From JBCBGF01 sp038526915 (GTDB lineage Bacteria; Pseudomonadota; Alphaproteobacteria; Rhodobacterales; Rhodobacteraceae): a DNA stretch of 64,000 nt. Under the pieces are notes generated by a model, which worked only from the letters and a program-made list of their open reading frames with translations, was not told where the DNA came from and did no database searches. The stretch spans positions 26,653 through 90,652 of the forward strand of contig JBCBGF010000012.1 of the NCBI GenBank assembly GCA_038526915.1, read 5' to 3'. Shown here piece by piece: positions 25,446-34,375 of the stretch (position 1 is its first letter; each line of letters opens with the position of its first letter). The translations under genes and the position numbers were made by a program.

Positions 25446-26231
25446 GTGAAGGTGAGCCAAACGACGGCACCCGTGATCGAAATCCGCGACCTGCACAAAA
25501 GCTATGGGTCGCTGGAGGTTCTCAAGGGCGTGGGCATGACCGCGGCCAAGGGGCATGTCGTCTCGCTGATTGGGTCGTCGGGGTCGGGCAAGTCCACGCT
25601 GTTGCGCTGTGCCAATCTTCTGGAAGACAGCCAGAAGGGTGAGATCCTGTTCGAAGGCGAGCCGATCAAGTGGCGCGGCGATGGCCTGCGCCGGCACCCG
25701 GCGGACAAGGCCCAGGTCACGCGCATCCGCACCAACCTGTCGATGGTGTTTCAGCAGTTCAACCTGTGGGCGCATATGACCATCCTGCAAAACGTGATGG
25801 AAGCGCCAGTGACGGTCATGAAGCGCGACCCGGCGCAGGTTGAAGAGGCCGCGCGCGGCTACCTCGACAAGGTGGGGATCGGGGACAAATGCGATGTCTA
25901 CCCCGCGCAACTGTCCGGCGGGCAGCAACAGCGGGCAGCGATTGCGCGCGCGCTGTGCATGGAGCCTCGGGCGCTGTTGTTCGATGAACCCACCTCGGCG
26001 CTGGACCCCGAGTTGGAGCAAGAGGTGGTTCGCGTCATCAAGGATCTCGCGCGCGAGGGGCGGACGATGCTTATCGTGACGCATGATATGCGGCTGGCGG
26101 CCGATGTGTCTGATCACATCGTGTTCCTGCATCAGGGCCGTATCGAAGAAGAAGGGCCGCCGGACCAGGTGTTCGGAAGCCCCGCAACCGACCGGCTGCG
26201 GCAGTTCTTGTCTGCCACCGCACCGGCCTGA
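25446..26231 (+). CDS. Amino-acid ABC transporter ATP-binding protein (HisP/GlnQ type)
   Basis: 261 residues; GTG 25446 chosen, GTG 25452 possible. Walker A GSSGSGKSTLLRC, Q-loop MVFQQFNLWAHMTI, signature LSGGQQQRAAIARAL, Walker B ALLFDEPTSALDPE and H-loop IVTHDMRLA are intact. The IKWRGDGLRRHPADKAQ insertion after the A-loop region is common in HisP-like ATPases of polar amino-acid importers. First gene of a four-gene importer operon followed by a substrate-binding protein and two permeases. Confidence 0.93.
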   Translation: MKVSQTTAPVIEIRDLHKSYGSLEVLKGVGMTAAKGHVVSLIGSSGSGKSTLLRCANLLEDSQKGEILFEGEPIKWRGDGLRRHPADKAQVTRIRTNLSMVFQQFNLWAHMTILQNVMEAPVTVMKRDPAQVEEAARGYLDKVGIGDKCDVYPAQLSGGQQQRAAIARALCMEPRALLFDEPTSALDPELEQEVVRVIKDLAREGRTMLIVTHDMRLAADVSDHIVFLHQGRIEEEGPPDQVFGSPATDRLRQFLSATAPA

Positions 26232-26258
26232 AACTCTTGTCACTTAGGGAGTAGACAA

Positions 26259-26978
26259 ATGAAAAGACTGATCCTTTCCGCGGCAGCCCTGGCGATCACC
26301 GCCGGGGGTGCCTTTGCGCAAGACGTGGTCCGCATGGGGACCGAAGGCGCCTACCCTCCGTGGAACTTCATCAACGACGCGGGCGAGGTCGACGGCTTTG
26401 AAAAAGAGCTAGGCGATGAACTGTGTGCGCGCGCCGAGTTGACCTGTGAGTGGGTGACGAACGAATGGGACTCGATCATCCCCAACCTCGTCTCGGGCAA
26501 CTATGACGTCATCATCGCGGGCATGTCGATCACGGATGAGCGTGATGAGGTCATCGACTTCACCCAGAACTATACCCCGCCCGATCCGTCGGCCTATGTG
26601 GCGACCAGCGATGGCGTTGACCTCGAAGGCGGCGTGATCGCTGCGCAGACCGGCACGATCCAGGCGGGCTTTATCGCCGAGGGTGGCGCCACGCTGGTGG
26701 AGTTCGCGACGCCGGATGAGACCATCGCGGCCGTCAAGAACGGGGAAGCAGATGCGGTTCTGGCCGACAAATCCTTCCTCGCGCCGCTGGTCGAGGCGGA
26801 TGCCGAGCTGATGTTCGTCGGTCCCGATGTGCCCCTGGGCGGTGGTGTCGGCATGGGCATTCGGGAAACCGACGCCGAGCTGAAGGCCAAGTTCGACGCG
26901 GCGATCCAGTCGATGAAGGACGATGGCACGCTGAACGCGATGATCGCGAAGTGGGAAGTCAGCTCGCAATTCGAGTGA
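26259..26978 (+). CDS. Periplasmic amino-acid-type substrate-binding protein (family 3)
   Basis: 239 residues with signal peptide MKRLILSAAALAITAGGAFAQ. Family-3 binding protein fold: VRMGTEGAYPPWNFIN (the substrate-facing YPPW/F), VDGFEKELGDELCARAELTCEWV, WDSIIPNLVSGNYDVIIAGMSITDER and GVGMGIRETDAELKAKFDAAIQSM. It delivers a polar amino acid or amino-acid derivative to the permeases encoded downstream. Specificity cannot be read from sequence; the neighbouring gamma-glutamyl enzymes hint at an amine or polyamine-like compound. Confidence 0.9.
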   Translation: MKRLILSAAALAITAGGAFAQDVVRMGTEGAYPPWNFINDAGEVDGFEKELGDELCARAELTCEWVTNEWDSIIPNLVSGNYDVIIAGMSITDERDEVIDFTQNYTPPDPSAYVATSDGVDLEGGVIAAQTGTIQAGFIAEGGATLVEFATPDETIAAVKNGEADAVLADKSFLAPLVEADAELMFVGPDVPLGGGVGMGIRETDAELKAKFDAAIQSMKDDGTLNAMIAKWEVSSQFE

Positions 26979-27125
26979 TGCGATATCTGCGGGGCGCTGT
27001 TTCGGCGGCGCCTCGCATCCTTTGGGGAAAGGTGACGGGCCATCTTTTCGTTTTGCGAAGACCCCTCGGTTCTGGCGAACCTGCAATGGTTCGCCTGCTA
27101 CCTGACCACCGGCAAACACGCGCTG

Positions 27126-27923
27126 ATGTACGTGTCCTTCGGGACCGTGCTGTTGCTCTTGGCGATCACCGCGCCCGCGGCGCTTATGTTCGGGTTCGGG
27201 GGTGCGATTGCAGCGCGGTCGTCCTTTCCGCCGCTGGCCTGGTTCGGCAAGGCCTATATCGCCATCGTGCGCGGCGTGCCCGACATTGCGTTCTTCCTGT
27301 TCTTCGTCATCGCGCTGGATCAGGCGTTTGAATACCTGCGCCACCGGGTGAAATGCCCCGACTGGGCGGAACCTGTGCGCCAGGGCAATGACTTCATCGT
27401 CTGCGCGGCGGCGAAACTGCCGCTGTCGACGTCGCCCCAGTGGGTGCATGAGGTCTATGGATTTTTCCTGGCGGTGCTGACCTTTGCCATCGTCTATGGG
27501 GCGTTTACGGCGAACGTCCTCTATGGCGCGATGCGGGCCGTGCCGCGCGCGCAGTTGGAGACGGCCGAGGCCTATGGCATGACCCAGCGCCAGACGTTCT
27601 GGCGCATCCTCGTGCCGCAGATGTGGGTCTATGCCCTGCCCGGTCTGTCGAACCTGTGGATGATCCTGATCAAGGCCACGCCCTTGCTGTTCCTCCTGGG
27701 CGTCGAAGACATCGTCTATTGGGCGCGAGAATTGGGCGGAACCGCCCTGCCCCGGTTCACCGACTATCCCCATGGCGATTGGCGGATGTGGTATTTCCTG
27801 GCGCTGCTGATCTTCTACCTGGGCTTCACCAAGCTGAGCGAGATCGTGCTGGAGCGGATCATGCGCCGACTGTCCCACGGGCAGGCCACCATGGGCGGGG
27901 AACGCCAGAGGGCCGCGGCATGA
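27126..27923 (+). CDS. ABC transporter permease (amino-acid type), subunit 1
   Basis: 265 residues from ATG 27126. HisM/ArtQ-type permease with the EAA loop as ETAEAYGMTQRQTFWRILVPQ. The reading frame is open upstream to a TGA at 27033 and encodes IFSFCEDPSVLANLQWFACY, a segment I recall at the start of related permeases; no ATG, GTG or TTG is available, but an ATC at 27042 lies about 9 nt after GAAAGG. The true product may therefore be 28 residues longer, with an ATC start. The stop overlaps the next permease's ATG (ATGA). Confidence 0.88.
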   Translation: MYVSFGTVLLLLAITAPAALMFGFGGAIAARSSFPPLAWFGKAYIAIVRGVPDIAFFLFFVIALDQAFEYLRHRVKCPDWAEPVRQGNDFIVCAAAKLPLSTSPQWVHEVYGFFLAVLTFAIVYGAFTANVLYGAMRAVPRAQLETAEAYGMTQRQTFWRILVPQMWVYALPGLSNLWMILIKATPLLFLLGVEDIVYWARELGGTALPRFTDYPHGDWRMWYFLALLIFYLGFTKLSEIVLERIMRRLSHGQATMGGERQRAAA

Positions 27924-28726
27924 GTTGCTGGGAAACCATCGCGGATTATGGCCTGCGGTCCATCGGGATTGGGGAGCGGCTGTTGCCGCGTGAAGGCTAT
28001 ACGCTGTGCCAGCATTTCACGCTGATCGGATCGGGGATGATCTGGAACGTCTATTTCGGCGTGCTGGCGATGTTTTTCGGGTTCTTCCTGGCGACCGCCG
28101 TGGCGCTCGGTAAGGCGTCAGACAGCTGGCCGGTGCGCAAGCTGTCGGAATGGTTCGTGCTGGTCTTCCGGGGCTCGCCTTTGTTCATTCAGTTCTTCTT
28201 TGCCTATTTCCTGTTTCTCAGCCTGAAGAGCCAATACGCGTTCTTTGATCCCTTTACCTCGGCCTGGTTAGGCGCGCTGATCGTGTTGTTCCTGAACACG
28301 GCGGCCTATTCGGGGGAGATCTTCTATGGCGCGCTGCGTTCGGTGCCCAAGGGCGATCTGGAGGCGGCGGATGCTTATGGTCTGTCAGGGTGGACGAAAT
28401 TTCGCCGGGTGACCTGGCCCACGATGCTGCGGCTGGCCTGGCCCGCCTATACCAACGAGGCGATCTTTCTGTTCCACGCGACCACGCTGGTGTTTTTCTC
28501 GGGCTTCCCAGCGTGGCAGCAGCGGGGCGATGCGCTCTATTACGCGAATTTCTTTGCCGACAAGACGTTCAACCCCTTTGTCGCCTATCCGATCGTAGCG
28601 GGGTATTTCATCCTACTGACCTTGGTGATTATCGGCGGCTTTGGGCTGATGAACCGGCGGCTGAACCGGCATGTGCCGCAGGAACGGCGCAGCCGGGTGC
28701 GGTATCGTCCCCAGTTTGTGCGGTAG
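27920..28726 (+). CDS. ABC transporter permease (amino-acid type), subunit 2
   Basis: 268 residues from ATG 27920 (MSCWETIADYGLRSIGIGERLL), overlapping the preceding stop. Five or more transmembrane helices; the EAA loop reads EAADAYGLSGWTKFRRVTWPTMLRLAWP. FRGSPLFIQFFFAYF is the conserved N-terminal block of HisQ/HisM permeases. It pairs with subunit 1 as the heterodimeric channel. A weak hairpin with a T-rich tail follows at 28735, where the importer operon probably ends. Confidence 0.92.
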   Translation: MSCWETIADYGLRSIGIGERLLPREGYTLCQHFTLIGSGMIWNVYFGVLAMFFGFFLATAVALGKASDSWPVRKLSEWFVLVFRGSPLFIQFFFAYFLFLSLKSQYAFFDPFTSAWLGALIVLFLNTAAYSGEIFYGALRSVPKGDLEAADAYGLSGWTKFRRVTWPTMLRLAWPAYTNEAIFLFHATTLVFFSGFPAWQQRGDALYYANFFADKTFNPFVAYPIVAGYFILLTLVIIGGFGLMNRRLNRHVPQERRSRVRYRPQFVR

Positions 28727-28734
28727 CGGCACGT

Positions 28735-28756
28735 AAGCCGCTTTGTTGCGCCAGCG
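28735..28756 (+). terminator. Putative terminator after ABC importer operon
   Basis: AGCGGC (28735-28740) and GCCGCT (28747-28752) form a 6-bp stem with a 6-nt loop, followed by TTGTT. It overlaps no gene and lies 9 bp after the permease stop. The U-tract is short, so efficiency is uncertain. Confidence 0.45.
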
Positions 28757-28845
28757 GCGATGATGAAGCCGCAGGCATTCGCCCAATTTGACGCCCCTGC
28801 ACCTTCCCGCTAGCGTGCGCAGACCGTCAATCAGTTTGGTGTTTC

Positions 28846-29529
28846 ATGCAGATCGGTATCCTGCAAACCGGCCACGCCGCCCCGGCGATGCGCAAGGCCG
28901 TCGGCGACTATTCGGACTATTTCGCGCTGTTCCTGCAGGGGCAGGGTCTGACCTTTGCAACGTTTAATGTGATCGACTGCATCTTTCCCAATTCGGTCCA
29001 TGACTGCGATGGTTGGCTGATTACAGGATCGAAACATGGGGCGTATGAGGACCTGCCGTGGATCCCGCGGCTGGAGGGGTTTCTGCGCGATGCTTACGCC
29101 GCGAAAGTGCCCATCGTGGGTATCTGTTTCGGGCACCAGATCTTGGCGCAAGCCTTGGGCGGCAAGGTCGAGAAGTTTACTGGCGGCTGGTCGGTGGGCC
29201 CCACCGATTACAACTGGGGCGGGGAGACCGTGCGATTGAATGCCTGGCATCAGGATCAGGTGGTGGCGTTGCCGGAGGGGGCGGAGGTGCTGGCCTCCAG
29301 TGACTTTTGCCAATACGCGGCCCTTGCCTATGGCGACCGCGCACTGACGGTGCAGGCCCATCCCGAATATGACGACGACGCGATCCGGGTGTTGATCGAG
29401 GCGCGCGGCCCCGCGATGGGGATCGACGATCAGCTTGCCGCCGCCGAGGCCGAGATGGGCCAACCCGATGGCCGATATCGGTTGGCGCAGGAGATCGGGG
29501 AGTTTTTCCGGAAGGCACGCGATGGCTGA
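28846..29529 (+). CDS. Class I glutamine amidotransferase (PuuD/GATase-like)
   Basis: 227 residues. Triad GATase: WLITGSKHGAYEDLPW, nucleophile elbow VGICFGHQILAQALGG (Cys) and the His-Glu pair AQAHPEYDDD. FTGGWSVGPTDYNW is typical of stand-alone GATases related to GuaA and to gamma-glutamyl hydrolases. It overlaps the downstream glutamine-synthetase-like gene by 8 bp, an arrangement like the PuuA/PuuD pair that adds and later removes a gamma-glutamyl group on an amine. The role is inferred from context. Confidence 0.85.
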   Translation: MQIGILQTGHAAPAMRKAVGDYSDYFALFLQGQGLTFATFNVIDCIFPNSVHDCDGWLITGSKHGAYEDLPWIPRLEGFLRDAYAAKVPIVGICFGHQILAQALGGKVEKFTGGWSVGPTDYNWGGETVRLNAWHQDQVVALPEGAEVLASSDFCQYAALAYGDRALTVQAHPEYDDDAIRVLIEARGPAMGIDDQLAAAEAEMGQPDGRYRLAQEIGEFFRKARDG

Positions 29530-30883
29530 TTGGCTGAAGAAATGCCCTGAGGCGGCGCAGCGGTATCTTGAAGGGCGGCGGCTGGATGAGGTGGAGTGCA
29601 TCATCGGCGACCTGCCCGGGATCGCGCGGGGCAAGGCGATGCCAGCGGCGAAGTTCGCCACGCAGAAGCGGTTCTTCCTGCCGAACTCGATCTTCTACCA
29701 AACCATCACCGGCGATTGGGGCGAGGCGGCGGGCGATGAGGGCTTTACCGAGCCCGACATGATCCTCAAGCCCGATTACAACACCGCCTCCGCCGCGCCC
29801 TGGACCGGGGACTGGACGTTACAGGTGATCCACGACGCCTTCGACCAGGCAGGCAAGCCCATTCCGATGTCACCCCGAAACGTGCTGCGCCGCGTAGTGG
29901 AGATGTATGAGAAGAAGGGCTGGAAACCCATCGTCGCGCCAGAGATGGAGTTCTACCTCGTCGCCCGCAACATCGACCCGCGCCAACCCATCGAGGCGAT
30001 GATGGGCCGCACGGGGCGCCCTGCGGCGGCGCGGCAGGCCTATTCGATGAGCGCGGTCGACGAATACGGGCCGGTGATCGACGACATCTATGATTTCGCC
30101 GAGGCGCAAGGGTTTGAGATTGACGGGATTACGCAGGAAGGCGGGGCCGGTCAGGTGGAGATCAACCTGCGCCACGGCAGTCCGGTGAAGCTTGCCGATG
30201 AGATCTTCTACTTCAAAAGGCTGATCCGCGAGGCGGCGCTGCGCCACGATTGCTTTGCGACCTTCATGGCCAAGCCGATTGAGGGCGAACCGGGGTCGGC
30301 CATGCATATCCACCATTCGGTGATCGACAAAGCGACGGGCAAGAACATCTTCTCGGGGCCTCAGGGCGGCGAGACGGATGCGTTTTTCCAGTTCATCGGC
30401 GGCCTGCAGAAACACCTGCCACAGGTGGTCGCGATCATGGCGCCCTATGTGAACAGCTATCGCCGGTACGTTAAGGATCACGCTGCACCTATCAACCTGG
30501 CCTGGGGGCGGGACAACCGGACGACGGGGCTGCGGATTCCGATTTCCGAACCTGACGCCCGGCGGGTGGAGAACCGGCTCGCGGGGATGGATTGCAACCC
30601 GTATCTGGGGATCGCGGCGTCGCTCGCCTGTGGCTATCTGGGGCTGGTGAATGAGGAATGGGCGGGGCCGTCGTTCAAGGGCGATGCCTATGAGGATAGT
30701 GAAGAAGACCTGCCCAAAGTGATGTTCGAAGCGCTCGACCTGTTCCGCGATGCGCCGGAGATCCGGATGGTTCTGGGGGAGCGGTTCTGCGAGGTCTATG
30801 AGATCGTGAAGCAGGCCGAATATGACGAGTTTTTGCAGGTGATCTCGCCCTGGGAGCGGGAGCACCTTCTACTGAACGTCTGA
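29522..30883 (+). CDS. Glutamine synthetase family ligase (gamma-glutamyl-amine synthetase-like)
   Basis: 453 residues from ATG 29522. Glutamine-synthetase fold with the metal-binding EMEFYLVARN, GAGQVEINLRHG, the GS signature region FMAKPIEGEPGSAMHIHHSV and the arginine block WGRDNRTTGLRIP. Its N-terminus (WLKKCPEAAQRYLEGRRLDEVECIIGDLPGIARGK) and size are those of PuuA-type gamma-glutamylpolyamine synthetases rather than nitrogen-assimilating GlnA. It lies downstream of an amino-acid-type importer and an amidotransferase, suggesting uptake and gamma-glutamylation of an amine. Substrate unproven. Confidence 0.88.
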   Translation: MADWLKKCPEAAQRYLEGRRLDEVECIIGDLPGIARGKAMPAAKFATQKRFFLPNSIFYQTITGDWGEAAGDEGFTEPDMILKPDYNTASAAPWTGDWTLQVIHDAFDQAGKPIPMSPRNVLRRVVEMYEKKGWKPIVAPEMEFYLVARNIDPRQPIEAMMGRTGRPAAARQAYSMSAVDEYGPVIDDIYDFAEAQGFEIDGITQEGGAGQVEINLRHGSPVKLADEIFYFKRLIREAALRHDCFATFMAKPIEGEPGSAMHIHHSVIDKATGKNIFSGPQGGETDAFFQFIGGLQKHLPQVVAIMAPYVNSYRRYVKDHAAPINLAWGRDNRTTGLRIPISEPDARRVENRLAGMDCNPYLGIAASLACGYLGLVNEEWAGPSFKGDAYEDSEEDLPKVMFEALDLFRDAPEIRMVLGERFCEVYEIVKQAEYDEFLQVISPWEREHLLLNV

Positions 30884-31007
30884 GGCAGCCCTTCGTATCC
30901 AAACGTTGCAAATTCGCGCCGATCTTCGCGACGTCGGTCATTTCCCTCGCCTTACGGGCGCGCTTGATGTACAGAAATCCCGAAAGTCACTTTCAGGATT
31001 TCGGAAC

Positions 31008-32201
31008 ATGACCCTCGCCCCCAACACCTATGACGCCGAACCCATCCCCGCTGAGGCCCGCGCCGAAGTGGAGCGGTTGCTCGCCTCGGGCGATCTCTTC
31101 CGCTACACCGCGCCGTCCGATGCGCCGGTGAGCCTGCTGGAGGCGGAGTTTGCCGAGTTGATGGGCGCGAAATATGCGCTGGCGGTGGCGTCTTGTTCGG
31201 CGGCGTTGTTCCTGTCGATGAAGGCGCTGGGCTTGACGCCCGGGGCCAAGGTGCTGATCCCGGCCTTTACTTTTGCGGCTGTGCCCTCGGCAGTTGTGCA
31301 TGCGGAGTGTGTGCCGGTGCTGGTCGAGGTGGGCGAGAACTACCGGATCGACATGGCCGATTTCGAGGCCAAGCTGACCGGCGATATCGATGCGGTGCTG
31401 ATCAGCCATATGCGGGGCCATACCTCGGATATGGATGCGATTATGCGGCTCGCGGATGCCGCCGGTGTGCCGGTGATCGAGGATGCGGCGCATTCGCTGG
31501 GCACGGTTTGGGACGGGCGCAAAATCGGGACGATCGGGCGCGTGGGGTGTTTTTCGTTCCAGTCCTACAAGCTCGTGAATGCGGGCGAAGGGGGGATCCT
31601 GATCTCCGACGATGCGGAGCTGATCGCGAAGGCGGTGATCATGTCTGGCGCCTACGAGCATAACTGGAAGAAGCACCCCGTGCTTCATGACCATTTCGAG
31701 ACCTGGCAGAACAAGCTGCCGCTCTACAATACGCGGCTCAATAACCTTTCGGCGGCGATCATCCGGCCGCAACTCTCTGAGATCGCGCGGCGCGTCCGGG
31801 ATGGGCGGGCGAACCATGATTATGTGGCAGGGCGGTTGAATGCCTCGCCTTGGATTTCGGTGCCCGATCCGCTAGCGCCCGAAGAACGTGCGCCGGATTC
31901 GATCCAGTTCAATCTGGTGGGGATGTCCGACGACGATGTGCGGGCCTTTGCCGAGGTGGCCGGTCAGGCGGGCGTGAAGGTGCAGGTGTTTGGCATGTCG
32001 GCAGACAATGCGCGGGCGTTCTGGAACTGGCAGTTTCTGGGCGATGTGCCCGAGTTGCCGCGGACGCGGGCGATGCTGATGCGGTCCTGTGATGTGCGCC
32101 TGCCCGCGCGGCTGACGGGGGCGGAGTGTGATTTCACCGCCGAGGTGCTGATGGGCGCAGCGGCTAAGGTGATGTCAGAGCACACGAAGGCTGTCGCCTA
32201 G
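31008..32201 (+). CDS. DegT/DnrJ/EryC1/StrS family aminotransferase
   Basis: 397 residues from ATG 31008; an earlier in-frame start at 30906 lies in non-homologous sequence. PLP-dependent fold type I: ALAVASCSAALFLSMKALG, IPAFTFAAVPSAV, VIEDAAHSLGTVWDG and the Schiff-base lysine in FSFQSYKLVNAGEGG. Such enzymes transaminate sugar nucleotides or related carbonyls; no sugar-biosynthesis genes adjoin it, so the substrate is open. Its 3' end overlaps the convergent LysR gene by 27 bp. Confidence 0.9.
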   Translation: MTLAPNTYDAEPIPAEARAEVERLLASGDLFRYTAPSDAPVSLLEAEFAELMGAKYALAVASCSAALFLSMKALGLTPGAKVLIPAFTFAAVPSAVVHAECVPVLVEVGENYRIDMADFEAKLTGDIDAVLISHMRGHTSDMDAIMRLADAAGVPVIEDAAHSLGTVWDGRKIGTIGRVGCFSFQSYKLVNAGEGGILISDDAELIAKAVIMSGAYEHNWKKHPVLHDHFETWQNKLPLYNTRLNNLSAAIIRPQLSEIARRVRDGRANHDYVAGRLNASPWISVPDPLAPEERAPDSIQFNLVGMSDDDVRAFAEVAGQAGVKVQVFGMSADNARAFWNWQFLGDVPELPRTRAMLMRSCDVRLPARLTGAECDFTAEVLMGAAAKVMSEHTKAVA

Positions 32202-33140
32202 CCAGGGCATGCGCTCTTTCGCGGGGCCGATGATCTTGTCGGTGATCAGAGGGCGCAGGCGGTCGGCCACCTGCCCCGGCATCTCGTGCAACACGCCGCG
32301 CCGGGCGATCAGGGAGATCGTGCGCGACATCGGTGCCATGGGCAGCGCGATCACATCCACCTTGTCGCGGAACCGTTCGGCGCGGAGGTAGCCCAAGGGT
32401 GTCATGATTGACCACCCTGCCCCTGCGGCCACCATGGCGAGGATGGCGTGGTAGCTGTCGAGTTCGAACCGGTGGTCGAGGGTGAGATTTTGCCGCGCAA
32501 GGTGGGCAGCGATCTGGCGGCCCATGAGGTGACGCTTGGTGTAGCGGATGAGCGGCATGGGGCGGAGGGTGGTGAGCGGGTCGTCAGAACCTTGGAGCGC
32601 ACCTTTGGGGACGGCGGCGATGAAGGGTTCTTCGAGCAGCGGATGCACCTCTGCCCAGCTGCCCACAGCGGCGGTTTCGGCTGCGACGATGACGTCGAGG
32701 ACGCGGGTTTCCAGGAGGTCGTAGAGGCGGTGGCTCGCGCCGGTTTCCAGCAGGAAGCGCGTGCCGGTGAGGGTATCGCCCATTTCGGCCAGAAGCTGCG
32801 GCGTCACGTCGGCGTCGAAATCCTCGACCATGCCGAGGTTGAAGCGCGACAGGCGTGAGAGGTCGTTCATCGCGAGTTCGGCGCGGGCCTCGGCGGCCTC
32901 ATTGAGGATGGTTTGCGCACGGAGGAGGAAGACGCCGCCAGCAGGCGTGAGGGCTAAAGGCCGTGCGCTGCGGTCGATAAGGCGCGTGCCCAGCGCGGAC
33001 TCCAGGTTGCTGAGTTGCTGGCTGATGGCGGAGGGGGAGGCGTCGAGACGGCGGGCGGCGGCGGAGATGGAGCGTTCTTCCGCAGTGGCCGCAAAGACTT
33101 CGACCCCCCAAAGCGTGATCTTGCCCGGTGCGTCGACCAT
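32175..33140 (-). CDS. LysR-family transcriptional regulator
   Basis: 321 residues. The N-terminal winged HTH (VEVFAATAEERSISAAARRLDASPSAISQQLSNLESALGTRLIDRSARPLALTPAG in separate parts) is followed by a periplasmic-binding-like effector domain (VVAAETAAVGSWAEV, GWSIMTPLGYLRAERF). It is convergent with the DegT aminotransferase, overlapping its end, and lies just downstream of phaR. The target and inducer are unknown; it has no divergent partner, so a remote target is possible. Confidence 0.92.
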   Translation of the reverse strand: MVDAPGKITLWGVEVFAATAEERSISAAARRLDASPSAISQQLSNLESALGTRLIDRSARPLALTPAGGVFLLRAQTILNEAAEARAELAMNDLSRLSRFNLGMVEDFDADVTPQLLAEMGDTLTGTRFLLETGASHRLYDLLETRVLDVIVAAETAAVGSWAEVHPLLEEPFIAAVPKGALQGSDDPLTTLRPMPLIRYTKRHLMGRQIAAHLARQNLTLDHRFELDSYHAILAMVAAGAGWSIMTPLGYLRAERFRDKVDVIALPMAPMSRTISLIARRGVLHEMPGQVADRLRPLITDKIIGPAKERMPWLGDSLRVL

Positions 33141-33159
33141 GCCCCCTGTCCCCGGAGGA

Positions 33160-33708
33160 CTACTTGTTCATCTTGGCAAGCTGGGTCTGCAGATCGGCAA
33201 GCTGGCGCTTGATCGTGTCGAGATCGTCTTCTTCGCTCTCGTCGTCTTCGTCGGGCTCTGCGGGCGCCGACCATCCCGACATGCCGCCGGTCATCGCCTT
33301 CATGAAGGCGGCTTGCTGGGCGCGCATCGCGTCATAGCCCGGCATCGCGGCCATGGGGTTGGCCATGTTTTCGATCATCTTCGACTGGCCGTCCCGCAGC
33401 ATCTCGAAACTCATCGCCAGAAACTCGGGCACCACCGATTGCGCCTGGGTCGTGTAGCTGCGGACAAGGTCGGTCAGCACGCCCAGAGGCAGCACGTTTT
33501 CCCCACGGCTTTCGTGTTCGGCGATGATTTGCAGAAGGTATTGCCGCGTCAGGTCATCGCCGGATTTCAGATCGACGATCTGCACCTCACGGCCATCGCG
33601 GATGAAGGTCGCGATGTCATCGAGCGTCACGTAATCGCTGGTCTCGGTGTTATACAGGCGCCGGCTGGCGTAGCGCTTGATGAGCAGCGGTTCAGAGCTA
33701 TCGGCCAC
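33160..33708 (-). CDS. phaR: Polyhydroxyalkanoate synthesis repressor PhaR
   Basis: 182 residues from GTG 33708, read VADSSEPLLIKRYASRRLYNT; longer forms extend into the promoter region. The N-terminal PHB/PHA accumulation regulator DNA-binding domain (IKRYASRRLYNTETSDYVTLDDIA, IVDLKSGDDLTRQYLLQII) is intact, and the C-terminal part is Met/Gln-rich and then acidic (AEPDEDDESEEDDLDTIKRQ). PhaR represses phasin and its own gene until it is titrated onto nascent PHB granules. A PhaR-type palindrome lies 23 bp upstream. Confidence 0.94.
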   Translation of the reverse strand: MADSSEPLLIKRYASRRLYNTETSDYVTLDDIATFIRDGREVQIVDLKSGDDLTRQYLLQIIAEHESRGENVLPLGVLTDLVRSYTTQAQSVVPEFLAMSFEMLRDGQSKMIENMANPMAAMPGYDAMRAQQAAFMKAMTGGMSGWSAPAEPDEDDESEEDDLDTIKRQLADLQTQLAKMNK

Positions 33709-33730
33709 AGGGCGCACCTCTCGGCGTTTT

Positions 33731-33744
33731 TTCGCAGTGCAGCA
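33731..33744 (-). promoter_or_regulatory. Putative PhaR-binding site upstream of phaR
   Basis: Minus-strand TGCTGCACTGCGAA, a TGCTGC-N3-GC half-palindrome like those before phaP and phaC. It lies 23 bp before the phaR start and fits autorepression. Known PhaR targets in related bacteria have CTGC-N3/4-GCAG. Confidence 0.5.
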
Positions 33745-33792
33745 CAGCTTACGGCGTTGCAGCGAAAAAAGAAAGGGCACTGATTGAACACG

Positions 33793-33822
33793 AAAAAAGG
33801 GCGGGCCATGTGGGCCCGCCCC
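33793..33822 (-). terminator. Rho-independent terminator of phaP
   Basis: On the minus strand GGGCGGGCC and GGCCCGCCC make a perfect 9-bp stem around the loop CACAT, immediately followed by TTTTTT. It lies 55 bp after the phasin stop, separating phaP transcription from phaR. Confidence 0.88.
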
Positions 33823-33877
33823 GATATGACGCCGACAGGGAGGATGCCGGCTATCACAACTCGTTACCCCACCGTTA

Positions 33878-34324
33878 TTACTTGGCGGCAGTTGCCTTCT
33901 TGGCGGCAGCGGTCACGTCAGCCGTGGCTTTCTTGACTGCGGCAGTCGCATCTTCGGAGATGTCTTTGCCAGCGGCCAGCATCAGCTCAACCGTTTCCAT
34001 CTGCACTTTCTTGGCAACTTCAGCGAAGGCAGCCATGTTTTCAGCAGCCATTTCAGCCTGGGCCGAAGCGAAATCGGTCATGGCTTTGCCGTAGTCTGCG
34101 GGCTCTTCCTTGACGGTGGCCACGACGCCCATCTTGCCAATGGTGTCTTTGGTCCACTTCGAGGAGATCTCGGTCGATTTCTCAGCGGCTTCCAGAGCCA
34201 CTTTCGACATCTTCTCAGCCAGCGAGGCCTGCGTTTTGTAGGCTTCCTGCATGGCGGTCGTGTCGACCGGGAATGCGCCCATCATGTCTTTGAATGCTTT
34301 TGTGTAGTCCTGCGCTTTAGCCAT
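33878..34324 (-). CDS. phaP: Phasin (PHB granule surface protein)
   Basis: 148 residues, all helical and Ala/Lys/Glu-rich, with the phasin_2 pattern (AYKTQASLAEKMSKVALEAAEKSTEISSKWTKDT, read in parts) and a C-terminal Ala-Lys repeat tail (KKATADVTAAAKKATAAK). Phasins coat polyhydroxybutyrate granules and control their number and size. It is preceded by two PhaR-type palindromes and followed by a strong terminator, consistent with high, PhaR-controlled expression. A strong ribosome site (TCAGGAGAGAG) precedes the ATG. Confidence 0.93.
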   Translation of the reverse strand: MAKAQDYTKAFKDMMGAFPVDTTAMQEAYKTQASLAEKMSKVALEAAEKSTEISSKWTKDTIGKMGVVATVKEEPADYGKAMTDFASAQAEMAAENMAAFAEVAKKVQMETVELMLAAGKDISEDATAAVKKATADVTAAAKKATAAK

Positions 34325-34375
34325 TTTCTCTCTCCTGAGCTAACCTGCGGGAAGCCCCGCTTTCTGCGACTGCAA

